From assembly GCA_013423385.1 (NCBI GenBank), contig BLZA01000058.1:62001-126000 (forward strand): DNA of 64,000 bases, given 5' to 3'. The notes beneath the pieces are model-generated. The model was not told where the DNA came from. It ran no database searches and saw only the letters and a program-made list of their open reading frames with translations. Position numbers and translations under genes: made by a program. Shown here one piece after another: positions 1 to 16,432 of this stretch (position 1 is its first letter; every line of letters begins with the position of its first letter). The stretch is from Naganishia liquefaciens (lineage: Eukaryota; Basidiomycota; Tremellomycetes; Filobasidiales; Filobasidiaceae).

Positions 1-593
1 TAGGTCGAGGGGATATACGTGGTGGTGGGGAATGCGTTTTGGGCTTGGGCGAGGCTTTCTGGGCGACTTGACGAGGAATAAAGAGGGCGTAGGAGGATCA
101 TTCTTGCTTGCGTTGTACGTCCGTTGTTTGTCACACGCCATCTTGTTGAGGCGGAGATGAATGTGATTCGATACGCAACATGCATTCAGAGTTATTCCCT
201 GGCAGTGTTTCATATAGGCTCTGTCTAATATAACGATAGCAACGCTGCCGAGAAGGATACATTGTTTGGAATTGGAATAGTAAGTAGCTGATGCTGGATA
301 GTATGGATAACAAAGGGGATCAATGTATGTTTCCCATCAATATATATATATATATATCCAACCATCATGTCTCCTATATAAATCCCGTCTGCCGGACTTG
401 GCCGTGGATGAGGGATCGATCGAAGCAACGCCGAACGCGCCAAAGTGAAATGGTTGGTCATCCGAGCAATCAAATGTCGCCCTCGTGCTCGTCGTCGTCG
501 CTCGTCCGACATCTAGACCTGCCTAGGCCAGTGTCGTATTAAGAGGAGGCAGCCTGCACGTACACCTCGCAGTCTCCCGCCGCGCCATCCACC
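1..593. other. Intergenic/edge region upstream of the ABC transporter
   Basis: I see no convincing gene here; the short reading frames lack recognisable domains and do not join by good splice sites. A TA dinucleotide run lies at about 340-357. The stretch directly before 594 is C-rich and ends in CACC before the ATG, a good fungal start context. The left edge could hold the end of a neighbouring gene that is not identifiable from this sequence. Confidence 0.5.
340..357. repeat. TA dinucleotide microsatellite
   Basis: An uninterrupted TA run of nine units sits about 240 bases upstream of the ABC transporter start. Confidence 0.9.
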
Positions 594-7130
<6,537 letters not shown>

Positions 7131-7642
7131 AAGGACAGGACACGGTTGTCATTGTCTAGGTTATGGGTATATTATAGATTGCATTAAGGCCGCGGCGAAG
7201 CTTCAAAGGCTCGCGGCGCCACGACCATCATGACTCGAGGGTCATTCAGCCGGCGAATTGAGCTGTATTTGCATTGAATCGATCTAGCTCCCAGCTATCG
7301 CGTCAATCGGCTTCGGCGTGTGTGATTCGTGTCTACGAGCATACATCGGTGCTGAACAAGATTCGGCAGGCAAAGCAGGCGACCAGAGTTGAAGCCCAGA
7401 ACCACTTTGTTGAGTATGCCAACACGTCGCTGCTAAGCGGGTAACGAGCGAGAGACCCATTCTTGCCTCATGCCGCGGCTGCTTGCATTGGTAATGGATG
7501 ACGGTTGGGTTCCGCTCGGGGATCTCACGATCTGAATGATGACCATAGACAAAGTCCAGCAATACAGAATGACAGATACAGTTTCAAGATATATACAAGT
7601 GAGCTCGCCATCCTCTCGGATACATCGAATCGGGCCTGAATT
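7131..7642. other. Intergenic, convergent gene ends
   Basis: Shared 3' region of the convergent ABC transporter and PEBP genes, about 510 bases. I see no gene, repeat or structured RNA in it. Confidence 0.6.
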
Positions 7643-8787
7643 CTACTTCCCCGTCAACTTGTCCATCAACGTCGCTGCCCCGATCTTGGCATTATCGACC
7701 AAACTCTCCACATCCGGCTTGACGGACATCACGCTCGCTCCAACCACCTGCAATCCCTTCTTCGTCAAGTATGCGGCGACATCCATACCCATCCTATCCG
7801 CGAGGTTTTCCGTTGTCTTCGAGTCCGAGGGCGCGGCGGTACGTTGTGAAGCGGGGAAGTCTGTAGCTTGCGGGGCGGAAGAGGGTGACTCTTGAAGGAG
7901 GAGGAAGACGTATCGATGTGCGCTGTACACAGCAAAACAAAAGTCGGCAGTGTTCTCAAGCATTCTGAGTGCTTTCTGAGTGGTACTTACTGGCCCTGTG
8001 AAGGGAAGACCCGCAAGGAAAGGTATCGATCAGCAAAGCTTCAAGTGAAATTCGGGATACGCGGAGCCTCTTATGTGCTGCAAGCCTTGGCTTCCCAGAC
8101 AAGACTACCAGATACTCCACCTTGTCCTCGGCTCGAAATCTTTTCCTCGAGATTCGATCGCTGTCTAGGTCAAATAACCAACGCGCCCGTGACGTCCGTA
8201 CATCTATTCCCCATTTCGCGATCAAGAATAGAGAACCAAAAAACTCACAGGTGGCCCAGGCGCACACTCCAGGTACTCTGTCACAGCACTCTCATTCATA
8301 TGTCCAACCCATCCCTCCCCGGTATCCCCTTGCTCGGCGAATGTGATCCCGGGTTGAAGCCAGTGTCGAACCTGTCCAGAAAGGCGGTCATTTGGCATTG
8401 TCAGGTCAGGATCGACCATCAACCTAGGATTGTAGGAGAAGCATTGTATCAGGGATAACCAAGAATGACCAGCGGGTAACGAGGAGTTGAACGTACATGC
8501 TGTATTTTCCGTCACCAGGTCGCACAGTGAATCCGCCAAACGGCTTGAATCGAATCGAAGGGGTATCCTTGGTAACGACCCTTTCTACATGCTCTCCATT
8601 CCTACGAGTAACTTGGATCAGCAACACCCTTTGCGCACGTCATGTGGACGTACTGGACAGTGTGTGTCGGGTAGGCGATGGTTAGATGACCCTGCAGATC
8701 GGGTGCGGATGGCAGGACGTCGGGGATGACGTGTAGCTCCTTCAGAACCTCAATGATGGGCTGAGCTTGGGTTGCTCCAGTAGACAT
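7643..8787 (-). CDS. Phosphatidylethanolamine-binding protein (PEBP/Tfs1-like)
   Basis: PEBP-family protein, the family of yeast Tfs1 (carboxypeptidase Y inhibitor) and mammalian RKIP, which bind anionic ligands in a small pocket. The first exon reads MSTGATQAQPIIEVLKELHV and continues VIPDVLPSAPD, matching the usual N-terminal VIPDVLP motif. The next exons give the ligand-pocket motif VDPDLTMPND and then VRHWLQPGI, EYLECAPGPP and AHRYVFLLLQ, the family's conserved W, PGPP and HRYVFLL blocks in order. The last exon ends in LMDKLTGK. Introns include one of about 320 bases between PGPP and HRYVF, longer than its neighbours. The start at 8787 was preferred over an in-frame upstream Met at 8880 because the extra residues do not look conserved. 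Family is secure; inhibition of a protease or kinase by this copy is unproven. Confidence 0.9.
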
Positions 8788-9405
8788 GCTGCGGGTTTGT
8801 AAGGAGAAAGTGATCCCAAGCGTCTCGAGTCGAGACAGCTGTCGGGGTGATGAAGATCCATAGGAAGACAAGTAGATCATTAATGAGCCCCGAGTTGTAC
8901 GTCATCCACCGGAAGCTCGGCAAGCTGCTCGGCTTGTCTCGTTTTTCCGTAAGATGGCGAGGAGAAATCGGCGAATAAGATTCATTTGTGATCCGTTTCA
9001 TGCCGCATGAACATGGCACCCTCGGAAGGGATCGACAAGAGCACCTTTGCATTGTTGAGTACAGGCTCGAGCTCTTGCCTCTCGGCCTGCCGCAATCAAA
9101 TGCTGGAGGTGGGTATCGGTGCAAACCTTCTCTTCGTAGATTCAAGTCATGGGCTGGAACAAAGAGGGGTCCTTTCGAACGGGAAAGGGGCCCGGAGAAA
9201 GCGCTCAAAAAAGTGTCGATACTTAGCCACATCCCAAATACTCAAGCTGGTCTTCCTTCACTCCCTTCATGCGGGAAATCTTGAATCTCATTTCTGCCCA
9301 TACATTATGCTGGTTATGGTCCAGACATCCTTACATGTTGTGCGAATGACAAAATTCAACTGTATGTTGATCGAATACACGCGATGTAGATCATTGCGTA
9401 GATTC
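8788..9405. other. Intergenic between the PEBP gene and the retrotransposon
   Basis: About 620 bases forming the upstream region of the PEBP gene up to the target-site duplication of the copia element. I see no convincing gene. Confidence 0.55.
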
Positions 9406-9410
9406 AGAAT
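9406..9410. repeat. 5-bp target-site duplication, left copy
   Basis: AGAAT directly abuts the left LTR and is repeated at 13797-13801 directly after the right LTR. A 5-bp duplication is what Ty1/copia integrases make. Confidence 0.85.
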
Positions 9411-9625
9411 TGTTACGCTAAGGTCAATACACTGAAAGCCTTCATATTGTCATAGTGAACACTACATACCTGTTACGCTAAGGTCAATACATTGAAAGCC
9501 TTAGAATAACAGGTGTACAGGGTGAAGAGTATCTGATGAGCTCGCTATATAGTTTGAGACGAAAAATCGCGCTCGCGCTTTACCCAAATCCGCGCCGCGC
9601 AGGCGCATGTCTCATATATTCAATA
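9411..9625 (-). repeat. 3' LTR of the copia element
   Basis: 215-base LTR near-identical to 13582-13796. It contains an internal repeat: a motif of about 30 bases starting TGTTACGCTAAGG occurs at 9411 and again 60 bases later at 9471. The inner side is preceded, in element orientation, by the polypurine tract. Confidence 0.93.
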
Positions 9626-9639
9626 CTCCCCCTCGAGAT

Positions 9640-12560
9640 CATCATCTTCACGTCCGCGATTCCTAACGACTCCCCCTATTCCTCTATCCTCCTCAAGCCC
9701 AATTCCCCACTGTTCTCAAGGTGCCGCGGCCGTGGCAAGCCCTTAGTGAAAATGTCGGCGAGTTGGCGCTTTGATTGCACGTATTCCACGCTGATGATAT
9801 TTTGTTCGACCAGTTCACGAATAAAATGATGTTTAATGTCTATGTGCTTCGTACGCTGATGTGTCCCGGGGTTGAGTGCGAGTCTGATCGCTCCTTTGTT
9901 ATCGCAGTTAATCAACGTGGGCCCTGTCTGCCGAATTCCGATTTCTTCAAGGAGTTGCCGTAACCACATGGCTTCGCGTGCGGCCTCAGATGTGGCAACA
10001 TATTCCGCTTCCACAGTAGAACATGCGACGGTCGGTTGACGTTTCGAGCTCCAGACCACTGCAGTTTCATTCAGCTGAAATACGTATCCCGATGTAGATC
10101 TTCTTGTCTCAATACATCCCGCCCAGTCCGCATCGACGAATCCGCGAAGGACAAAGTCGTTTCCACCGCCAATCGTCAAGGCATAGTTCCGCGTGTATTT
10201 CAAGTAGGCTGCCGCGCGTCGAACCAACTGCATGTGGTGTTCGGTGGGGCTGGTCAAGTGTCTCGCCAGAAATGAGGCGGCGTAGGAGATGTCGGGCCGC
10301 GTGCAAGATGCCAGCCACTGGAAGCAGCCCACCAAGCCCTGGAATGGGGTCGTCTCCGCCATTTTGCTATCGTGGATGTCACCGTATCCGTCTGGTAGTG
10401 GAGTAAAGCATCGGAAGCGGGGATTGGACTTTGTCGGAAATTGTTTGGCTATCTTGTCAATGTAGGCCGGTTGCGTTAGGTGTATTTTTCGGGCGGACCT
10501 GTCTCTGATGACTTTCATTCCTAGGATGTTGTCTATCTCTCCCATTTCTGACAACTTCCAGTGCTTTTGAACCTCGAGCAAGAACTTTTGAGATCTCCTC
10601 TGTATCTTTGGCGGCCATAATGAAATCGTCAACATACACGAGCAGCATCATGAAGTCCCGGTCGCCTGTTCCGGCGCGTATGTAGAGTCCCCAATCGGAG
10701 TGTAGCTTACTGAAACCCAGGCCCGCCAGCTTGGAGCCGAGCTCCTGCCACCAGAGACGACCGGACTGTTTCAGTCCGTAAAGGGCTTTGTTCAACTTTA
10801 ACGCGTCGCATCCAGCACTCCGTTCGACGCCTTCTGGATACCGCATATAAATGTCGATATCAAGGGTACCATTCAAGTAAGCGCCTTCAACGTCGGCCTG
10901 TTGTATATCCAGGTCCATGAACGCCGCTATCGCCAGCATGATACGCAGCGAGGCCGTACGTCCAACCGGTGCATATGTTTCTTCGAAGTCCACATCTGGG
11001 ACCTGGGAGAAGCCCTGTGCGACCAATCTAGCCTTGAATTTCACAATGTCTCCCATTGCATCGCGTTTGACTTTCAAAATCCAACGGCATCCAACCGTCT
11101 TTCTATCGGCCGGTTTCTCTACCTCTGTCCACGTCCCTTTGGAGACAAGATTGTCGAGCTCTGCGTCAATCGCAGCTTGCCATTGCGAGGCATTCGGGCC
11201 TTGCAAGGCTTCCGACACGGACTGTGGTTCATCGTCATCGACCATAGTTGATAAAATCCAGCCTATCGCAAGCGCATGATCCACATCGCCTTCTTCAGCC
11301 AAGTCGGGGTCCTCGTCTCCCTCCAGTTCGTTGACAGCGTCGCGCACGGCCAGACGAGATCGGCCAGGCACTCGACGTGTCATGACGCGCCTACCATCGA
11401 GGGTCGTGAATGAAGCTGGCGGTAGCGTAACATTGTCGATCCGTCTCTCCGGGACAAGCTCCCAGCTTGCACTGGGCCGAATCCGTTGCTTGGATACGGT
11501 TTGGTGACCAGGGTGGCTTCTCGGTGGATCCCTGAGGGAGGGCTCGGACAAGGCGGGTAACGACGATGCGGCGCGGGTGGTGTCACTGCCCTCATGATCA
11601 TCGGCTCTGGTAACGGGAGACTCTCCAACAGCGTCGACGGGTCTCTCTTGCGGGTCAGCGAGGATCACATCCGGCTCTTCGAAAATGGCCGTGCAATTTT
11701 GATGTTTATGGAACACACTGGCAGGGTCCTCGGTCGATTGATCAGGTAGCTCCGGTAGCTGCCTTGCGCGGGGGGGGGACAAATGGCCGCACGCGAGTTG
11801 AATTTAAATAGACCTCTGACGTGCTAGTGGCCTCTCGGGCCCTGGTCAGGGTGGCGGTATCGATGTGTACGTCCCGTGAGCGGTGAATCTCGCCCGTACT
11901 GCTCACCTGCACGATCCACCCGCTGATGTTATCAGCTTGACCAACTACCCTTCCTGGTACAGCCCTGGGTTCATCCAGTCGTGCTTTCAGCCGAGTCTGA
12001 CGCGGTATGTGTATGAAACAGGGTGCGCCGAATTTAACAATCGAGTTTATGCCGACGTCGCGTCCCGTGTACTGTGACCATGTCGACTTGCCATTTCTAG
12101 CAGAGCTGGTCTTCATGAGGATGACTGCGGCATACTGCGCCGCCAGATCCCATACGCCGTGGCCCATGCCAGAATCGTCCAGCATAGAGCCTATCATCTC
12201 CTTAATCGTGCGAATAAAGCGCTCGATGGTCCCGTTGAGCTCCGGGCGGTATCTCGGTGAGACCTGATGTATAATACCCCGCGATTTGTACCATTCAAAC
12301 GCGCTTTGACTGATGAACTCCGGACCGTTGTCAGATCGTATGAACCGGACCTTTTCGCCGAGTTGCGTTTCTAGTCGAGTGACAAAGTCCGCTAAGAGCC
12401 CCATGGCCGGCTTTCTCCCTTTCATCGGGACGACCGCGCATGTTTTGGAATAGTCGTCAAGTATCGCGACAAAGTGGTCGAATCCAGAGCTGGATGGGTC
12501 CATTGGGCCGGCTACGTCAACGTGCACGGGCTCGACGTTCCTAGAGCCGTGCGGGCTCAT
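9640..12560 (-). pseudogene. copia pol region (integrase, reverse transcriptase, RNase H), fossil
   Basis: The integrase catalytic core (roughly 11.8-12.6 kb) includes VHVDVAGP, the IRSDNGPEF block and an ERFIRTIKEM segment. The reverse transcriptase (roughly 10.6-11.3 kb) shows QGFSQVPDVDFEETYAPV, ALYGLKQS and the catalytic LLVYVDDF. The RNase H part (roughly 9.7-10.4 kb) includes GFVDADWAG, CDNKGA and the IDIKHHF tail. All are standard Ty1/copia motifs. The region is not a single open frame and is treated as a fossil. Confidence 0.9.
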
Positions 12561-13548
12561 CCCGTTCAAGGTCTTCCTGGCGATCTTCATCCCACATCCA
12601 TCCGGAGGGCGAGGATAAGGTTGCCCGCATAGATAGGGCCCACCGACCGATGTTGCTTTCCGCTGCAACCATGGCTTTGCCAGACTCGTTCCTTTCGTTG
12701 TTTCGGGGCCGGTAATTCTTGCCGGGCGGATTTGGACAGTCGCGTATCATGTGACCAAATTCGCCACATTTGTAACACTTGATATTGGAAGTATCCCGAG
12801 ACGGTTTGCGCATCCTCATCGCTAGCGCGGACGCCACCTGCCGTTCTTCCTCTTCAACCTGAGCGCGCGTCGCCCTTGAAACTTGTTCACGGTTGTATTC
12901 CCTTCGCACCGTCATCCACGTCCGCGCGGATTGATTGGTGGACCGGAATTGCATCCGGAAGACTTCGAAGGACTTCGGCAAAGTGATGAGGAATTTGTCG
13001 ACATGTTCTGTTTCCGGCACGTTGAGTCCGGCGTATGATGCCTTGAGTAGGATAGCGTTAAATGCCTCCATGTGGGCCTCCATTTGCGAGGCTGTCGGTT
13101 CTTCTTGAAGACGCAGACGCCCGAACTCGTTCCAAATTTCGGCTCTAGACTCGGGATCGTCCAGACTGTTTGTTTCCAGGGCATAATCCCACATCTCTTT
13201 GGCGGAATGAAGGTCGAGAAGGTCGACGAGAATGCCATCACTAACAGTTCCTCTGAGCATGCCCTGCGCCAGATCTTCCCTTCTCTGCCATTTTTTCCAC
13301 GCTTCCTCTTGCTCGGGACTAATAGGGTGGATTTCGGCCTCTGTTCCCGATGGCATAACAGAGCCTGCTCGCTGCGTTCTTGCAACCTCGATTCGACGGT
13401 TTGGCTCCACGTCGCTTCCATCAATGATGCCCTTCACTCCAGTGAGGAGAAATTGAGTCTGCATGGCATTACGCCAGGCGGCGACAGTCGAACTGTTTCG
13501 AAGCTGCGGCACGCTGGCGAAATTGACTGTTCCTCGTCTGTCAGACAT
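12541..13548 (-). pseudogene. copia gag region with CCHC zinc knuckle, fossil
   Basis: Gag-like sequence beginning MSDRRGTVNFASVPQL just inside the 5' LTR. It carries a UBN2-like capsid region and, near its end, a zinc knuckle CYKCGEFGHMIRDC of the form CX2CX4HX4C. This arrangement is typical of fungal and plant copia elements. Confidence 0.88.
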
Positions 13549-13581
13549 TGGTGCTCTTTAAAGACTATACGACTCTTAATC

Positions 13582-13796
13582 TGTTACGCTAAGGTCAATA
13601 CACTGAAAGCCTTCATATTGTCATAGTGAACACTACATACCTGTTACGCTAAGGTCAATACATTGAAAGCCTTAGAATAACAGGTGTACAGGGTGAAGAG
13701 TATCTGATGAGCTCGCTATATAGTTTGAGACGAAAAATCGCGCTCGCGCTTTACCCAAATCCGCGCCGCGCAGGCGCATGTCTCATATATTCAACA
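13582..13796 (-). repeat. 5' LTR of the copia element
   Basis: 215-base LTR matching 9411-9625 almost base for base, with the same internal 60-base-spaced repeat. It lies upstream of gag in element orientation. Confidence 0.93.
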
Positions 13797-13801
13797 AGAA
13801 T
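13797..13801. repeat. 5-bp target-site duplication, right copy
   Basis: AGAAT directly after the right LTR, matching 9406-9410. Confidence 0.85.
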
Positions 13802-15261
13802 GGGCTGGAGAGGTAAGGGGATGCCTGGTTCTGGCCGCAAACCCGAGCCATGCCTTAGTTCCATTCGAACATCGAAAGCTCTACATGCAGACCGATCCTC
13901 AAAGCTCCCCATGATTTTCCTGCGCCGACGTCGCTTTGAGGCATATCAAGCGATTTCGCCGTCATTCCGTGGGAAGTGGAAGCAAAGTATCATCACCGTT
14001 GCATCTCCGACAGCTGTTCAAGTGAGATACAATTGGTATGATCGACTCCCTCGTTATCACGAGGAAGAGCACTGCCTTAAATACCGCTATTTTCGTGGCC
14101 GAGATTTTCATTGACACGAATGCCTTGATAGTTCCTCTGTGCTCCCTGCACGGACAGGGTATAAGACCGCAGGATGCCGGAAAAGACAAAAGCATCCAAC
14201 CGACTCTTCGTTGGTTCGTCATGCACGAGTAGACACACACATTCCCATGGTCGAGTCTTACGGAGGTCTACCTCTTCTGATCACAGCTGACTGAAAGCAG
14301 GGGACTCTGACCAGAAACCAAACGAGTCCTCGATGAAGCTAGAGAAGAACTGAAGCCGCTGGGAGAGACGGTCGCTCCCAAAGCAAGGAGAGCATGCCAG
14401 CCTGAGTCCAGGGAGTATTCTGTCAAGCCTTGTAGTGTATCACCAGAGGGACGTTGGCTGACATTAAGTAAATGAGACAGGAATGCCGGGCAGCTCGAAT
14501 CCTTCCAAATGTTCGATATTGATGATGTCTTTACTGCTCGCAGACTCGAGAAACCTCGATCAAGCTAGAGAGGTGTCTGTGTACCTTAAGTCCTTCTGAA
14601 ACATTTATTAAAGCCTTAGGCCTTGCTTCTGATAGAATTCCAGCCAAAGTATGATTGCGTTATACACGAGTTAGTTGGAGTTGTTGTCAATGACATAAAG
14701 AGGCGCAATCGCCTGTCGATATCCTTCAATCATATACCCCAGCTTCGTTCTCCTCCTCTTGATTCTCATTTGAAGGAGGAACAGCGGAAGACGAACGGCC
14801 GGAGATGCCCAATGAGCGTATTCGGTACACAGCTTTGAAGTTGCCTTGCGTTGAAATGCAACATAGACATGAAAGGTTGTTCAAAAAAAAAAAACTTCTT
14901 TGTGAACACCATTTGCTCCGAAAGTGCTCGAGCATCTTCGCGTTCGAATTGCACCTTGAGCCTGGAGTCCCTATGGCTCAAAAGCAGTCTTAATCCTTGG
15001 CGGATCGCACACACGGGTAACAACTGATTGAGCAAGAACTTGGAGAACCGGCAGCTGGTAAGGTCGGTTTGTTCATCCATGATCGCGTGATCGGAAGCAT
15101 GCTGATTTCATACAAGGCTGCGTGCACAAGAATGAGCAGTCTTTATGGTATCATCAATGCCCGACATCTGATACAGTCCGTCTTCTTCAGCACATACAGT
15201 AAGACATAGTGTCTTTCATCATCTGCTCCAACGCTCTCGATCCGGGACCCCGTCGCTCCGC
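13802..15261. other. Intergenic, no supported gene
   Basis: About 1.46 kb between the copia element and the 3' end of the DCN1-like gene. Short frames occur on both strands without recognisable domains or good splice joins. A run of A lies at about 14884-14896. It may hold the 3' untranslated region of the DCN1-like gene. Confidence 0.5.
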
Positions 15262-16432
15262 TCATGCCGTTCCCTTCTTCTGCCTGGCATACTCCACAAA
15301 CGCATCTATTGTCGCCGGCCACGCAGCTACCCCAAACTCGAATCAGCCCAGAGCATTGTACCTGAGACACTTTGCTGCAACACACCTTCCTCATCATAAT
15401 CCTTGAAATCCTTGTCGATGCTCCTCACGAAATCGATAAAGAGCACCCACGTATCCCGCGTGACGGCTTTGCCTTTGGTGCGCATGAAATCGCACCACAG
15501 GCCAAGATCGTCCTTGCTGAACTCCGGGGGCGAAGACGATGAGGCGGCGTCGGGACGTGTCGAGGCGAGGGCCGAGGGCGTGGATTCGAGGGCTGGTGGC
15601 AGGAACGCTTGCCAGTATGTAATCGCTGCATCCGTCGCATTATTAACAAGACTGATCAAGGGATCCAAGTGACTTACCAGTGTCAAGCTCGAGCGAACGC
15701 GCACCGGCCTGCAATAGACTCAACGAGAACGTATGTGTATACACCTTTTTAAAGTACTCGGGATCCTGGACGAGCCTTTTCCGCAGAGCAGGCAGCTGCG
15801 CCTTCATGCTTTCGATCGAGTCCACCCTATCTCAGCGCGTCAGCCCCAAGAAAAAAAGAAAGCCTTGGCATCGCCGGGAAAAGGGGAGGCGAGAAGGGGA
15901 ACTGACTGTGGACTGATCGCTTTCCATCCCTTGATCCACTCATCTCTCGGCCACTCGCCCAGGTTCTTCGATCCAAGATCCGTCGCGAGGCAGAACATGA
16001 CCAGATCCTGCAAGCCAGCAGGTTTTAGCGCAATACGTCGATTCGACTAGGATCGGGGAAACTTACCGCCTGCGGATCAATGTCAAGGTCTTCGCAGAGC
16101 TTCATCGTTCCATCAATCGTGATTAAATTACTCGACTCGTCTGTCCTCAAGACATCAGCGACACAGGACAGCGGTAATTTGAAAGAGACAAACCTTTGTA
16201 CTTGTCCCAGATCTGCCCAAGCTTCTTGTCATTGCTCGCAGCGGCCTTGCTGGATGCCCCGTTCGCAGCAGCTTGAGCTGCAGAATCGTTGTAGAAGAGA
16301 TCGATCGCCTGGAATGCGGAGAGTAAGGTAACGGTTAGCACGATGAAGTGTGAACGAGGAAAGCCATAGGCTCTTATGGGAGACATCTCGGGCGAGCTGT
16401 TCTCGAGTCAGTGCTTTGGGAACGCAGCCCAT
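15262..16432 (-). CDS. DCN1: DCN1-like cullin neddylation E3 (PONY domain)
   Basis: Scaffold-type E3 that helps transfer Nedd8/Rub1 to cullins. The N-terminal part ends in AIDLFYND, the last helix of the UBA-like domain in this family. It is followed by IWDKYK, then TIDGTMKLCEDLDIDPQ, then a segment DLVMFCLATDLGSKNLGEW, DEWIKGWKAI, then MKAQLPALRKRL. The last exons carry GKAVTRDTWVLFIDFV, YDEE and AWPATIDAFVEYARQKKGTA before the stop at 15262. These are the PONY blocks in order, including the D...A...D residues that line the cullin-binding pocket in yeast Dcn1. There are at least six exons with 50-90 base introns. The start is uncertain: 16432 (MGCVPKAL) gives a frame that reaches the UBA helix, but a further upstream exon is possible because the UBA-like region looks short. 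Confidence 0.85.

Larger units (their letters stand above)
9411..13796 (-). mobile_element. Ty1/copia LTR retrotransposon, broken copy
   Basis: About 4.4 kb element read on the minus strand. Two near-identical 215-base LTRs bound it (9411-9625 and 13582-13796), starting TGTT and ending AACA when read in element orientation, flanked by the AGAAT duplication. A purine-rich tract with GAGGGGGAG lies just inside the 3' LTR, as in many copia elements. The order is gag with a CCHC zinc knuckle, integrase, reverse transcriptase and RNase H; integrase before reverse transcriptase identifies copia and not gypsy. I do not recognise the primer-binding site. The reading frame is interrupted about three or four times, so the copy looks broken. 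The close LTR match points to recent insertion. Confidence 0.93.

Noticed and set aside
8602-8880. Upstream Met at 8880 as the start of the PEBP gene
   Set aside because: The added residues have no family counterpart and 8787 gives the normal PEBP N-terminus.
13707-14114. Plus-strand frame running out of the right LTR
   Set aside because: It starts inside the LTR, and the same LTR sequence gives the same start at 9536; there is no homology downstream.
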